Source: Gordius sp. MW1 (taxonomy: Eukaryota; Nematomorpha; Gordioida; Gordea; Gordiidae). Taken from it: a stretch of DNA of 64,000 nucleotides. Positions 1 through 9,500 of this stretch are shown piece by piece. Made by a program: the position numbers and the translations under genes. Position 1 is the stretch's first letter. Each line of letters begins with the position of its first letter. The notes beneath the pieces were generated by a model, which searched no databases, was not told the DNA's origin, and was given only the letters and a program-made list of their open reading frames with translations. Where the stretch lies: positions 16,066,060-16,130,059 of the forward strand of contig OZ038529.1 of NCBI GenBank assembly GCA_964036665.1, given 5' to 3'.

Positions 1-765
1 GTTGAGGTAGCAACGGTAACTTCGACAACAACATCGGCCGTAATCAATCATCTACGGAATTGGTTCTGTAGATTTGGAATTCCCACGCAGATTGTGTCAG
101 GCAATGGACCACAATTTGCTGGACAAGAATTTTTCAAATTCTGTGTTTCAAATAATATTACTCACATAAAATCGACTCCATATCATCCTAAAACCAATGG
201 GCAGGCCGAAAGGATGATAAGGACGTTAAAAACAAGATATTATGCGGCGAGAAAACAGACTTGGAACAAAGAACTTTGTCTCCAACAGGTCTTGATAAGT
301 TACAGAAACTCTCCTCAAGCGACGACGGGAAAAACCCCATCTGAATTATTTTTAGGAAGGAGATTACAAACCGCACTAGATTTAATAAAGCCGGATTTAA
401 GAAACGTAATAAGGGAGAAGATATGGAAGCAGAAAACATATCACGATCAAAATGTACGTTTTAGGGAATTTGATGTTGGAGATCCAGTATGGATTCGCAA
501 CGAAATTAAGCCGGGATGGTACAAAGGTATTATTGTAGAACGGAAGGGCCACTATTCGTATAATGTCCGGACAGACGGTGGAATCAAAAGAAAACATGCT
601 GATCAAATGAAGTTTAGGCTGCGATCACAGTTTATGCCAAGTTTAGAGACTGCGACAACAGGTTTGGAACAAAACATAGAAGGAGTTGAAAGTCCCCCTA
701 TATTGCGACGTTCAACAAGAATATCAAAACCACCGGTACGATTCCACGATGAATTTAACTTTTAA
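1..765 (+). CDS. pol: Retrotransposon pol, C-terminal integrase part (5'-truncated by window)
   Basis: The frame is open from base 1 to a TAA at 763-765, giving 254 residues. There is no real start here; the GTG at 94 is an internal Val. Integrase joins element cDNA to host DNA in the nucleus. Residues 1-70 are the second half of the RNase H-fold catalytic core: FGIP, then NGPQF, then HPKTNGQAER with the catalytic Glu at residue 70 (208-210). The second catalytic Asp is expected 35 residues before that Glu; residue 34 (100-102, GGC) is Gly instead. The spacing is exactly that of a DDX35E integrase. RNSP (about 102-105) and TPSELFLGRR (about 112-121) follow. An SH3-like C-terminal domain (about 159-207, VGDPVW...KHADQMKF) comes next, then an LRRSTR tail rich in Pro and basic residues (about 235-248). 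This style fits Ty3/gypsy elements of invertebrates related to the Mag/K02A2.6 group. With the Gly this copy is probably catalytically dead. Confidence 0.9.
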   Translation, partial: VEVATVTSTTTSAVINHLRNWFCRFGIPTQIVSGNGPQFAGQEFFKFCVSNNITHIKSTPYHPKTNGQAERMIRTLKTRYYAARKQTWNKELCLQQVLISYRNSPQATTGKTPSELFLGRRLQTALDLIKPDLRNVIREKIWKQKTYHDQNVRFREFDVGDPVWIRNEIKPGWYKGIIVERKGHYSYNVRTDGGIKRKHADQMKFRLRSQFMPSLETATTGLEQNIEGVESPPILRRSTRISKPPVRFHDEFNF

Positions 766-768
766 AAT

Positions 769-777
769 AGGGAGAAA
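769..777 (+). other. Polypurine tract (plus-strand primer site)
   Basis: AGGGAGAAA lies directly before the TGT that opens the 3' LTR and 3 bases after the pol stop codon. In LTR retroelements such an RNase H-resistant purine run primes plus-strand DNA synthesis. The call rests on its composition and its exact position against the LTR. Confidence 0.7.
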
Positions 778-804
778 TGTAATATCATAGATTTATACTT
801 TGTA

Positions 805-814
805 TTTATATATA
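805..814 (+). promoter_or_regulatory. TATA-like element in the LTR
   Basis: TTTATATATA lies 27 bases into the LTR, where the U3 promoter of a short LTR would be. The region is AT-rich throughout, so the match is weak evidence on its own. Confidence 0.35.
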
Positions 815-888
815 CGTTTAAATTCGTTGTTCCTAGTGGAATATATACGTTTTTTCATCATCACATGTTTTAGTTGATTTTGCATATT

Positions 889-894
889 AATAAA
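889..894 (+). promoter_or_regulatory. Polyadenylation signal in the LTR
   Basis: A canonical AATAAA lies about 36 bases before the LTR end. It would direct 3' processing of the element transcript within the R region. It is the only exact hexamer I noted inside this LTR. Confidence 0.55.
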
Positions 895-2366
895 AAGCTT
901 CAGCGATTTCTGAGTAGTTGATATACTACATTGATTCTCAAATTGGCTTACTTTTATATATTTTTTTATGCTCTTTCACATAGAATCAAAAAATTAATAT
1001 TTTTACCTCAAAATTTTTCACATCTTTTTCTTTCAACCGTATGCATCCGATGAAAGTTGTCGTTTTCAGACGTGGTTTCGATGATAAAAAGTAAAAATTT
1101 ATCAGAATCAGAAAACTATTACTTTAAAATCATGATCGCATTGTGCATTTTTGAAAAATTAAGCACTCACATTGCGATACAACAAACTAATCGCAACAAT
1201 AAAACGTTGTCTTTTGTCAAAATGATAGTTCTCGCAGCTTAAAACCTCTTTTCGGAAGTCAATCGAGGATAATAGGATTCTCAAATTGGCTTACTTTTAT
1301 ATATTTTTTCATGCTCTTTCACATAGAATCGAAAAAAATAAATATTTTTACCTCGATGTCGTTTTCAGACGTGGTTTCTATGATCCCAAGTAAAAATTTA
1401 AAAGAATCTGAAAACTCTTACTTTGAAATCATGATCGCATAGAGCCATTTTCATAAATTAAGCACTCACGTTGCGATACAACAAACTAATCGCAACAATA
1501 AAACGTTGTCTTTTGTCAAAATGATAGTTCTCGCAGCTTAAAACCTCTTTTCGGAAGTCAATCGAGGATAATAGGATTCTCAAATTGGCTTACTTTTATA
1601 TATTTTTTCATGCTCTTTCACATAGAATGGAAAAAAATAAATATTTTTACCTCAAAATTTTTCACAAATTTTTCTTTCAACCGTATGCATCCGATGAAAG
1701 TTGTCGTTTTTAGACGTGGTTTCGATGATAAAAAGTAAAAATTTATCAGCATCAGAAAACTATTACTTTAAAATCATGATCGCATAGTGCATTTTTGAAA
1801 AATTAAGCACTCACGTTGCGATACAACAAACTAATCGCAACAATAAAACGTTGTCTTTTGTCAAAATGATAGTTCTCGCAGCTTAAAACCTCTTTTCGGA
1901 AGTCAATCGAGGATAATAAAATTCTCAAATTGGCTTACTTTTATATATTTTTTCATGCTCTTTCACATAGAATCGAAAAAAATAAATATTTTTACCTCAA
2001 AATTTTTCACATATTTTTCTTTGAACCGTATTCATCCGATGAAAGATGTCGTTTTCAGACGTGGTTTCTATGATCCCAAGTAAAAATTTAAAAGAATCTG
2101 AAAACTCTTACTTTGAAATCATGATCGCATAGAGGAATTTTCATAAATTAAGCACTCACGTTGCGATACAACAAACTAATCGCAACAATAAAACGTTGTC
2201 TTTTGTCAAAATGATAGTTCTCGCAGCTTAAAACCCTTTTCGGAAGTCAATCGAGGATAATAGGATTCTCAAATTGGCTTACTTTTATATATTTTTTTAT
2301 GCTCTTTCACATAGAATCGAAAAAAATTAATATTTTTACCTCAAAATTTTTCACATATTTTTCTTT

Positions 2367-2493
2367 CAACCGTATGCATCCGATGAAAGTTGTCGTTTTC
2401 AGACGTGGTTTCGATGATAAAAAGTAAAAATTTATCAGAATCAGAAAACTATTACTTTAAAATCATGATCGCATTGTGCATTTTTGAAAAATT
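2367..2493. repeat. Variable, class-defining block of the monomer (example)
   Basis: This ~127-bp block, from CAACCGTATGC to GAAAAATT, holds essentially all fixed differences between classes A, B and C. The class B counterpart is 2,712-2,838. Chimeric units occur: the one around 6,525-6,640 begins as A and ends with the B form GAGCCATTTTCATAAATT, which indicates exchange inside the block. Confidence 0.75.
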
Positions 2494-2711
2494 AAGCACT
2501 CACGTTGCGATACAACAAACTAATCGCAACAATAAAACGTTGTCTTTTGTCAAAATGATAGTTCTCGCAGCTTAAAACCTCTTTTCGGAAGTCAATCGAG
2601 GATAATAGGAATCTCAAATTGGCTTACTTTTATATATTTTTTCATGCTCTTTCACATAGAATCGAAAAAAATAAATATTTTTACCTCAAAATTTTTCACA
2701 TATTTTTCTTT
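2494..2711. repeat. Conserved block of the monomer (example)
   Basis: This ~218-bp block, from AAGCACTCACG through the hairpin, the GGATTCTCAAATTGG segment and TATTTTTACCTC to TTTTTCTT, is shared by all classes. Changes here are mostly scattered private ones. The exceptions are the linked CAGCACTC / GAATAGTTCT / GTAAATCG haplotype and a few recurring markers such as GAATGGAAAAA or GGAAGTCCGAGG. It also contains a short A/T dyad (AAAAATA-AA-TATTTTT). Confidence 0.7.
2504..2530. repeat. Perfect 8-bp inverted repeat of the monomer (example copy)
   Basis: GTTGCGAT and its exact reverse complement ATCGCAAC flank 11 bases (ACAACAAACTA). The same dyad is present in nearly every monomer at the same place, so about 180 copies occur in the window. 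It is the most G+C-rich symmetrical feature in an otherwise AT-rich unit. It could form a hairpin or bind a dimeric protein; the sequence alone does not say which. Confidence 0.85.
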
Positions 2712-2737
2712 GAACCGTATTCATCCGATGAAAGATG

Positions 2738-3081
2738 TCGTTTTCAGACGTGGTTTCTATGATCCCAAGTAAAAATTTAAAAGAATGTGAAAACTCTTAC
2801 TTTGAAATCATGATCGCATAGAGCCATTTTCATAAATTAAGCACTCACGTTGCGATACAACAAACTAATCGCAACAATAAAACGTTGTCTTTTGTCAAAA
2901 TGATAGTTCTCGCAGCTTAAAACCTCTTTTCGGAAGTCAATCGAGGATAATAGGATTCTCAAATTGGCTTACTTTTATATATTTTTTCATGCTCTTTCAC
3001 ATAGAATCGAAAAAAATAAATATTTTTACCTCGAATTTTTCACATATTTTTCTTTGAACCGTATTCATCCGATGAAAGTTG
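2738..3081. repeat. Representative class B monomer (344 bp)
   Basis: Class B is marked by TTTGAACCGTATTC and AAGATGTCG just before the unit start, then TTTCTATGATCCCAAG, TTTAAAAGAAT, CTCTTACTTTGAAATC and GAGCCATTTTCATAAATT. Against class A there are about 17 substitutions, all in one ~127-bp block; the rest of the monomer shows no fixed difference. A and B units are interspersed, often but not strictly alternating, so a dimer of ~688 bp is common without being a fixed higher-order unit. Confidence 0.85.
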
Positions 3082-6000
3082 TCGTTTTCAGACGTGGTTT
3101 CGATAATAAAAAGTAAAAATTTATCAGAATCAGAAAACTATTACATTAAAATCATGATCGCATAGTGCATTTTTGAAAAATTAAGCACTCACGTTGCGAT
3201 ACAACAAACTAATCGCAACAATAAAACGTTGTCTTTTGTCAAAATGATAGTTCTCGCAGCTTAAAACCCTTTCCGGAAGTCACTCGAGGATAATAGGGTT
3301 CTCAAATTGGCTTACTTTTATATATTTTTTCATGCTCTTTCACATAGAATCGAAAAAAATAAATATTTTTACCTCGAATTTTTCACATATTTTTCTTTGA
3401 ACCGTATTCATCCGATGAAAGTTGTCGTTTTCAGACGTGGTTTCGATAATAAAAAGTAAAAATTTATCAGAATCAGAAAACTATTACTTTAAAATCATGA
3501 TCGCATAGTGCATTTTTGAAAAATTAAGCACTCACGTTGCGTGCGATACAACAAACTAATCGCAACAATAAAACGTTGTCTTTTGTCAAAATGATAGTTC
3601 TCGCAGCTTAAAACCCTTTTCGGAAGTCAATCGAGGATAATAGGATTCTCAAATTGGCTTACTTCTATATATTTTTTTATGCTCTTTCACATAGAATCGA
3701 AAAAAATAAATATTTTTACCTCAAAATTTTTCACATATTTTTCTTTCAACCGTATGCATCCGATGAAAGTTGTCGTTTTCAGACGTGGTTTCGATGATAA
3801 AAAGTAAAAATTTATCAGAATCAGAAAACTATTACTTTAAAATCATGATCGCATAATGCATTTTTGAAAAATTCAGCACTCACGTTGCGATACAATAAAC
3901 TAATCGCAACAATAAAACGTTGTCTTTTGTCAAAATGAATAGTTCTCGCAGCTTAAAACCTCTTTTCGGAAGTAAATCGAGGATAATAGGATTCTCAAAT
4001 TGGCTTACTTTTATATATTTTTTCATGCTCTTTCACATAGAATCGAAAAAAATAAATATTTTTACCTCAAAATTTTTCACATATTTTTCTTTGAACCGTA
4101 TTCATCCGATGAAAGATGTCGTTTTCAGACGTGGTTTCTATGATCCCAAGTAAAAATTTAAAAGAATGTGAAAACTCTTACTTTGAAATCATGATCGCAT
4201 AGAGCCATTTTCATAAATTAAGCACTCACGTTGCGATACAACAAACTAATCGCAACAATAAAACGTTGTCTTTTGTCAAAATGATAGTTCTCGCAGCTTA
4301 AAACCTCTTTTCGGAAGTCAATCGAGGATAATAGGATTCTCAAATTGGCTTACTTTTATATATTTTTTCATGCTCTTTCACATAGGATGGAAAAAAATAA
4401 ATATTTTTACCTCAAAATTTTTCACAAATTTTTCTTTGAACCGTATTCATCCGATGAAAGTTGTCGTTTTCAGACGTGGTTTCGATGATAAAAAGTAAAA
4501 ATTTATCAGCATCAGAAAACTATTACTTTAAAATCATGATCGCATAGTGCATTTTTGAAAAATTCAGCACTCACGTTGCGATACAACAAACTAATCGCAA
4601 CAATAAAACGTTGTCTTTTGTCAAAATGATAGTTCTCGCAGCTTAAAACCTCTTTTCGGAAGTAAATCGAGGATAATAGGATTCTCAAATTGGCTTACTT
4701 TTATATATTTTTTCATGCTCTTTCACATAGAATGGAAAAAAATAAATATTTTTACCTCAAAATTTTTCACAAATTTTTCTTTCAACCGTATGCATCCGAT
4801 GAAAGTTGTCGTTTTCAGACGTGGTTTCGATGATAAAAAGTAAAAATTTACCAGCAATAGAAAACTATTACTTTAAAATCATGATCGCATAGTGCATTTT
4901 TGAAAAATTAAGCACTCACGTTGCGATACAACAAACTAATCGCAACAATAAAACGTTGTCTTTTGTCAAAATGATAGTTCTCGCAGCTTAAAACCTCTTT
5001 TCGGAAGTCAATCGATGATAATAGGATTCTCAAATTGGCTTACTTTTATATATTTTTTCATGCTCTTTCACATAGAATCAAAAAAAATAAATATTTTTAC
5101 CTCAAAATTTTTCACATATTTTTCTTTGAACCGTATTCATCCGATGAAAGATGTCGTTTTCAGACGTGGTTTCTATGATCCCAAGTAAAAATTTAAAAGA
5201 ATCTGAAAACTCTTACTTTGAAATCATGATCGCATAGAGCCATTTTCATAAATTAAGCACTCACGTTGCGATACAACAAACTAATCGCAACAATAAAACG
5301 TTGTCTTTTGTCAAAATGATAGTTCTCGCAGCTTAAAACCTCTTTTCGGAAGTCAATCGAGGATAATAGGATTCTCAAATTGGCTTACTTTTATATATTT
5401 TTTCATGCTCTTTCACATAGAATGGAAAAAAATAAATATTTTTACCTCAAAATTTTTCACAAATTTTTCTTTCAACCGTATGCATCCGATGAAAGTTGTC
5501 GTTTTTAGACGTGGTTTCGATGATAAAAAGTAAAAATTTATCAGCATCAGAAAACTATTACTTTAAAATCATGATCGCATAGTGCATTTTTGAAAAATTA
5601 AGCACTCACGTTGCGATACAACAAACTAATCGCAACAATAAAACGTTGTCTTTTGTCAAAATGATAGTTCTCGCAGCTTAAAACCTCTTTTCGGAAGTCA
5701 ATCGAGGATAATAAAATTCTCAAATTGGCTTACTTTTAAATATTTTTTCATGCTCTTTCACATAGAATCGAAAAAAATAAATATTTTTACCTCAAAATTT
5801 TTCACATATTTTTCTTTGAACCGTATTCATCCGATGAAAGATGTCGTTTTCAGACGTGGTTTCTATGATCCCAAGTAAAAATTTAAAAGAATCTGAAAAC
5901 TCTTACTTTGAAATCATGATCGCATAGAGGAATTTTCATAAATTAAGCACTCACGTTGCGATACAACAAACTAATCGCAACAATAAAACGTTGTCTTTTG

Positions 6001-6180
6001 TCAAAATGATAGTTCTCGCAGCTTAAAACCCTTTTCGGAAGTCAATCGAGGATAATAGGATTCTCAAATTGGCTTACTTTTATATATTTTTTTATGCTCT
6101 TTCACATAGAATCAAAAAATTAATATTTTTACCTCAAAATTTTTCACATATTTTTCTTTCAACCGTATGCATCCGATGAA

Positions 6181-9100
6181 AGTTGTCGTTTTCAGACGTG
6201 GTTTCGATGATAAAAAGTAAAAATTTATCAGAATCAGAAAACTATTACTTTAAAATCATGATCGCATTGTGCATTTTTGAAAAATTCAGCACTCACGTTG
6301 CGATACAACAAACTAATCGCAACAATAAAACGTTGTCTTTTGTCAAAATGAATAGTTCTGGCAGCTTAAAACCCTTTTCGGAAGTCAATCGAGGATAATA
6401 GGATTCTCAAATTGGCTTACTTTTATATATCTTTTCATGCTCTTTCACATAAAATCGAAAAAAATAAATATTTTTACCTCAAAATTTTTCACATATTTTT
6501 CTTTCAACCGTATTCATCCGATGAAAGTTGTCGTTTTCAGACGTGGTTTCGATGATAAAAAGTAAAAATTTATCAGAATCAGAAAACTATTACTTTAAAA
6601 TCATGATCGCATAGAGCCATTTTCATAAATTAAGCACTCACGTTGCGATACAACAAACTAATCGCAACAATAAAACGTTGTCTTTTGTCAAAATGATAGT
6701 TCTCGCAGCTTAAAACCCTTTTCGGAAGTCAATCGAGGATAATAGGATTCTCAAATTGGCTTACTTTTATATATTTTTTTATGCTCTTTCACATAGAATC
6801 AAAAAATTAATATTTTTACCTCAAAATTTTTCACATATTTTTCTTTCAACCGTATGCATCCGATGAAAGTTGTCGTTTTCAGACGTGGTTTCGATGATAA
6901 AAAGTAAAAATTTATCAGAATCAGAAAACTATTACTTTAAAATCATGATCGCATTGTGCATTTTTGAAAAATTAAGCACTCACGTTGCGATACAACAAAC
7001 TAATCGCAACAATAAAACGTTGTCTATTGTCAAAATGATAGTTCTCGCAGCTTAAAACCCTTTTCGGAAGTCAATCGAGGATAATAGGATTCTCAAATTG
7101 GCTTACTTTTATATATTTTTTCATGCTCTTTCACATAGAATCGAAAAAAATAAATATTTTTACCTCGAATTTTTCACATATTTTTCTTTGAACCGTATTC
7201 ATTTGATGAAAGTTGTCGTTTTCAGACGTGGTTTCGATGATAAAAAGTAAAAATTTATCAGAATCAGAAAACTATTACTTTAAAATCATGATCGCATAGT
7301 GCATTTTTGAAAAATTAAGCACTCACGTTGCGATACAACAAACTAATCGCAACAATAAAACGTTGTCTTTTGTCAAAATGATAGTTCTCGCAGCTTAAAA
7401 CCCTTTTCGGAAGTCAATCGAGGATAATAGAATTCTCAAATTGGCTTACTTTTATATATTTTTTCATGCTCTTTCACATAGAATCGAAAAAAATAAATAT
7501 TTTTACCTCAAAATTTTTCACATATTTTTCTTTCAACCGTATGCATCCGATGAAAGTTGTCGTTTTCAGACGTGGTTTCGATGATAAAAAGTAAAAATTT
7601 ATCAGAATCAGAAAACTATTACTTTCAAATCATGATCGCATAGTGCATTTTTGAAAAATTCAGCACTCACGTTGCGATACAACAAACTAATCGCAACAAT
7701 AAAACGTCGTCTTTTGTCAAAATGAATAGTTCTCGCAGCTTAAAACCTCTTTTCGGAAGTAAATCGAGGATAATAGGATTCTCAAATTGGCTTACTTTTA
7801 TATATTTTTTCATGCTCTTTCACATAGAATCGAAAAAAATGAATATTTTTACCTCAAAATTTTTCACATATTTTTCTTTCAACCGTATGCATCCGATGAA
7901 AGTTGTCGTTTTCAGACGTGGTTTCGATGATAAAAAGTAAAAATTTATCAGAATCAGAAAACTATTACTTTAAAATCATGATCGCATAGTGCATTTTTGA
8001 AAAATTAAGCACTCACGTTGCGATACAACAAACTAATCGCAACAATAAAACGTTGTCTTTTGTCAAAATGATAGTTCTCGCAGCTTAAAACCTCTTTTCG
8101 GAAGTCAATCGAGGATAATAGGATTCTCAAATTGGCTTACTTTTATATATTTTTTCATGCTCTTTCACATAGAATCGAAAAAAATAAATATTTTTACCTC
8201 AAAATTTTTCATATATTTTTCTTTGAACCGTATTCATCCGATGAAAGATGTCGTTTTCAGACGTGGTTTCTATGATCCCAAGTAAAAATTTAAAAGAATC
8301 TGAAAACTCTTACTTTGAAATCATGATAGCATATAGCCATTTTCATAAATTAAGCACTCACGTTGCGATACAACAAACTAATCGCAACAATAAAACGTTG
8401 TCTTTTGTCAAAATGATAGTTCTCACAGCTTAAAACCTCTTTTCGGAAGTCAATCGAGGATAATAGGATTCTCAAATTGGCTTACTTTTATATATTTTTT
8501 CATGCTCTTTCACATAGAATCGAAAAAAAAAATATTTTTACCTCACAATTTTTCACATATTTTTCTTTCAACCGTATGCATCCGATGAAAGTTGTCGTTT
8601 TCAGACGTGGTTTCGATGATAAAAAGTAAAAATTTATCAGAATTAGAAAACTATTACTTTAAAATCATGATCGCATAGTGCATTTTTGAAAAATTCAGCA
8701 CTCACGTTGCGATACAACAAACTAATCGCAACAATAAAACGTTGTCTTTTGTCAAAATGAATAGTTCTGGCAGCTTAAAACCTCTTTTCGGAAGTAAATC
8801 GAGGATAATAGGATTCTCAAATTGGCTTACTTTTATATATTTTTTCATGCTCTTTCACATAGAATCGAAAAAAATAAATTACCTCAAAATTTTTCACATA
8901 TTTTTCTTTGAACCGAATTCATCCGATGAAAGATGTCGTTTTCAGACGTGGTTTCTATGATCCCAAGTAAAAATTTAAAAGAATCTGAAAACTATTACTT
9001 TGAAATCATGATCGCATAGAGCCATTTTCATAAATTAAGCACTCACGTTGCGATACAACAAACTAATTGCAACAATAAAACGTTGTCTTTTGTCAAAATG

Positions 9101-9500
9101 ATAGTTCTCGCAGCTTAAAACCTCTTTTCGGAAGTCAATCGAGGATAATAGGATTCTCAAATTGGCTTACTTTTATATATTTTTTCATGCTCTTTCACAT
9201 AGAATCGAAAAAAATAAATATTTTTACCTCGAATTTTTCACATATTTTTCTTTGAACCGTATTCATTTGATGAAAGTTGTCGTTTTCAGACGTGGTTTCG
9301 ATGATAAAAAGTAAAAATTTATCAGAATCAGAAAACTATTACTTTAAAATCATGATCGCATAGTGCATTTTTGAAAAATTAAGCACTCACGTTGCGATAC
9401 AACAAACTAATCGCAACAATAAAACGTTGTCTTTTGTCAAAATGATAGTTCTCGCAGCTTAAAACCCTTTTCGGAAGTCAATCGAGGATAATAGAATTCT
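6181..9500. repeat. Satellite segment 2: class A-rich monomers
   Basis: Class A units predominate, with B units near 8,250 and 8,930. The CAGCACTC/GAATAG/GTAAATCG haplotype begins to be frequent (near 6,287, 7,660, 8,690). The rare mark ATTCATTTGATG occurs near 7,200 and again near 9,265 (offset about 2,064, six units). The B-type unit with GATAGCATATAGCC near 8,325 recurs near 9,700 (offset 1,373, four units). The region is a patchwork of recent multi-unit duplications. Confidence 0.7.

Larger units (their letters stand above)
1..930 (+). mobile_element. 3' end of a Ty3/gypsy-type LTR retrotransposon
   Basis: The order is the end of an integrase reading frame (1-765), a purine-rich tract (769-777), and a short terminal repeat (778-930) starting TGTA and ending TACA. 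Satellite DNA follows at once. This is the canonical 3' arrangement of an LTR retrotransposon. The 5' part (5' LTR, gag, protease, reverse transcriptase, RNase H, N-terminal integrase) lies outside the window. The frame is open to its natural stop, so this end is not eroded by frameshifts, but one catalytic residue of the integrase is replaced. The element sits against the satellite with no unrelated sequence between them, so it most likely inserted into the array or at its edge. Confidence 0.88.
778..930 (+). repeat. 3' long terminal repeat, short (~153 bp)
   Basis: The segment begins TGTAATATCA and ends TGATATACTACA, an imperfect terminal inverted repeat with the expected TG...CA ends. It starts right after the polypurine tract and ends where satellite sequence begins. 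Inside are a TATA-like run (805-814) and an AATAAA (889-894), consistent with a U3-R-U5 order. About 153 bp is short for a Ty3/gypsy LTR but within the known range. The right end could be off by a few bases. The matching 5' LTR is outside the window, so the boundaries cannot be confirmed by comparing the two LTRs. Confidence 0.75.
2393..2737. repeat. Representative class A monomer (345 bp)
   Basis: It is given as a reference map, with the unit start set at TCGTTTTCAGACG. Class A is marked by TTTCAACCGTATGC and AAGTTGTCG just before the unit start, then TTTCGATGATAAAAAG, TTATCAGAATCAG, CTATTACTTTAAAATC and GTGCATTTTTGAAAAATT. This copy carries GCATTGTGC in place of the usual GCATAGTGC, which removes a stop codon and opens a 61-codon frame. 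The same sub-variant recurs near 1,057, 6,183, 6,870, 14,092, 16,843, 25,105, 27,171, 31,297, 35,759, 45,054, 46,777, 49,524 and 51,242, and with an extra A in a nearby A-run near 21,690 and 23,070. Confidence 0.85.
931..6180. repeat. Satellite segment 1: mixed A/B monomers next to the retroelement
   Basis: The unit order by class is approximately A, B (short), A, B, A, B, A, A, A, B, A, A, B, A, B. The B unit near 1,354 lacks about 46 bp between TACCTC and GATGTCG. A stretch of about 1.14 kb (about 1.36-2.50 kb) recurs at about 5.15-6.29 kb, offset about 3,793-3,795, recognised by shared GTTTTTAGACG, ATAATAAAATTCTC and AGAGGAATTTTC marks. Units at about 3,030 and 3,375 share TCGAATTTTTC plus GATAATAAAAAG and look like a recent single-unit duplication. 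A 4-base duplication (TGCG) lies near 3,541. Confidence 0.8.

Noticed and set aside
188..606. Two minus-strand frames (83 and 69 codons) under the integrase
   Set aside because: They overlap a frame with clear integrase motifs and have no recognisable content; they are shadows of pol.
1057..1242. Recurring 61-codon frames starting TTGTCGTTTTCAG (MSFSDVVSM...), in about 25 units
   Set aside because: They start at TTG, not ATG; they exist only where GCATAGTGC has become GCATTGTGC or GCATAGAGCC has become GCATATAGCC or similar; and they are closed by stops in most units. The 344-bp period is not a multiple of three, so frames cannot run on. They are products of the satellite, not genes.
2581..2602. 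Possible CENP-B box (TTCGGAAGTCAATCGAGG)
   Set aside because: It has TTCG and a later CGAG, but the spacing between them is 9 instead of 7 bases and the CGGG core is absent, so it does not meet the known CENP-B box pattern.
3920..4153. Recurring 72-, 77- and 88-codon frames (MNSSRSLKPLFGSKSR... and variants)
   Set aside because: They are caused by a 1-base insertion in one satellite haplotype and lost by single changes elsewhere (for example a stop near 20,260). They show no recognisable domain and no codon structure. They are kept only as a testable low-interest finding.
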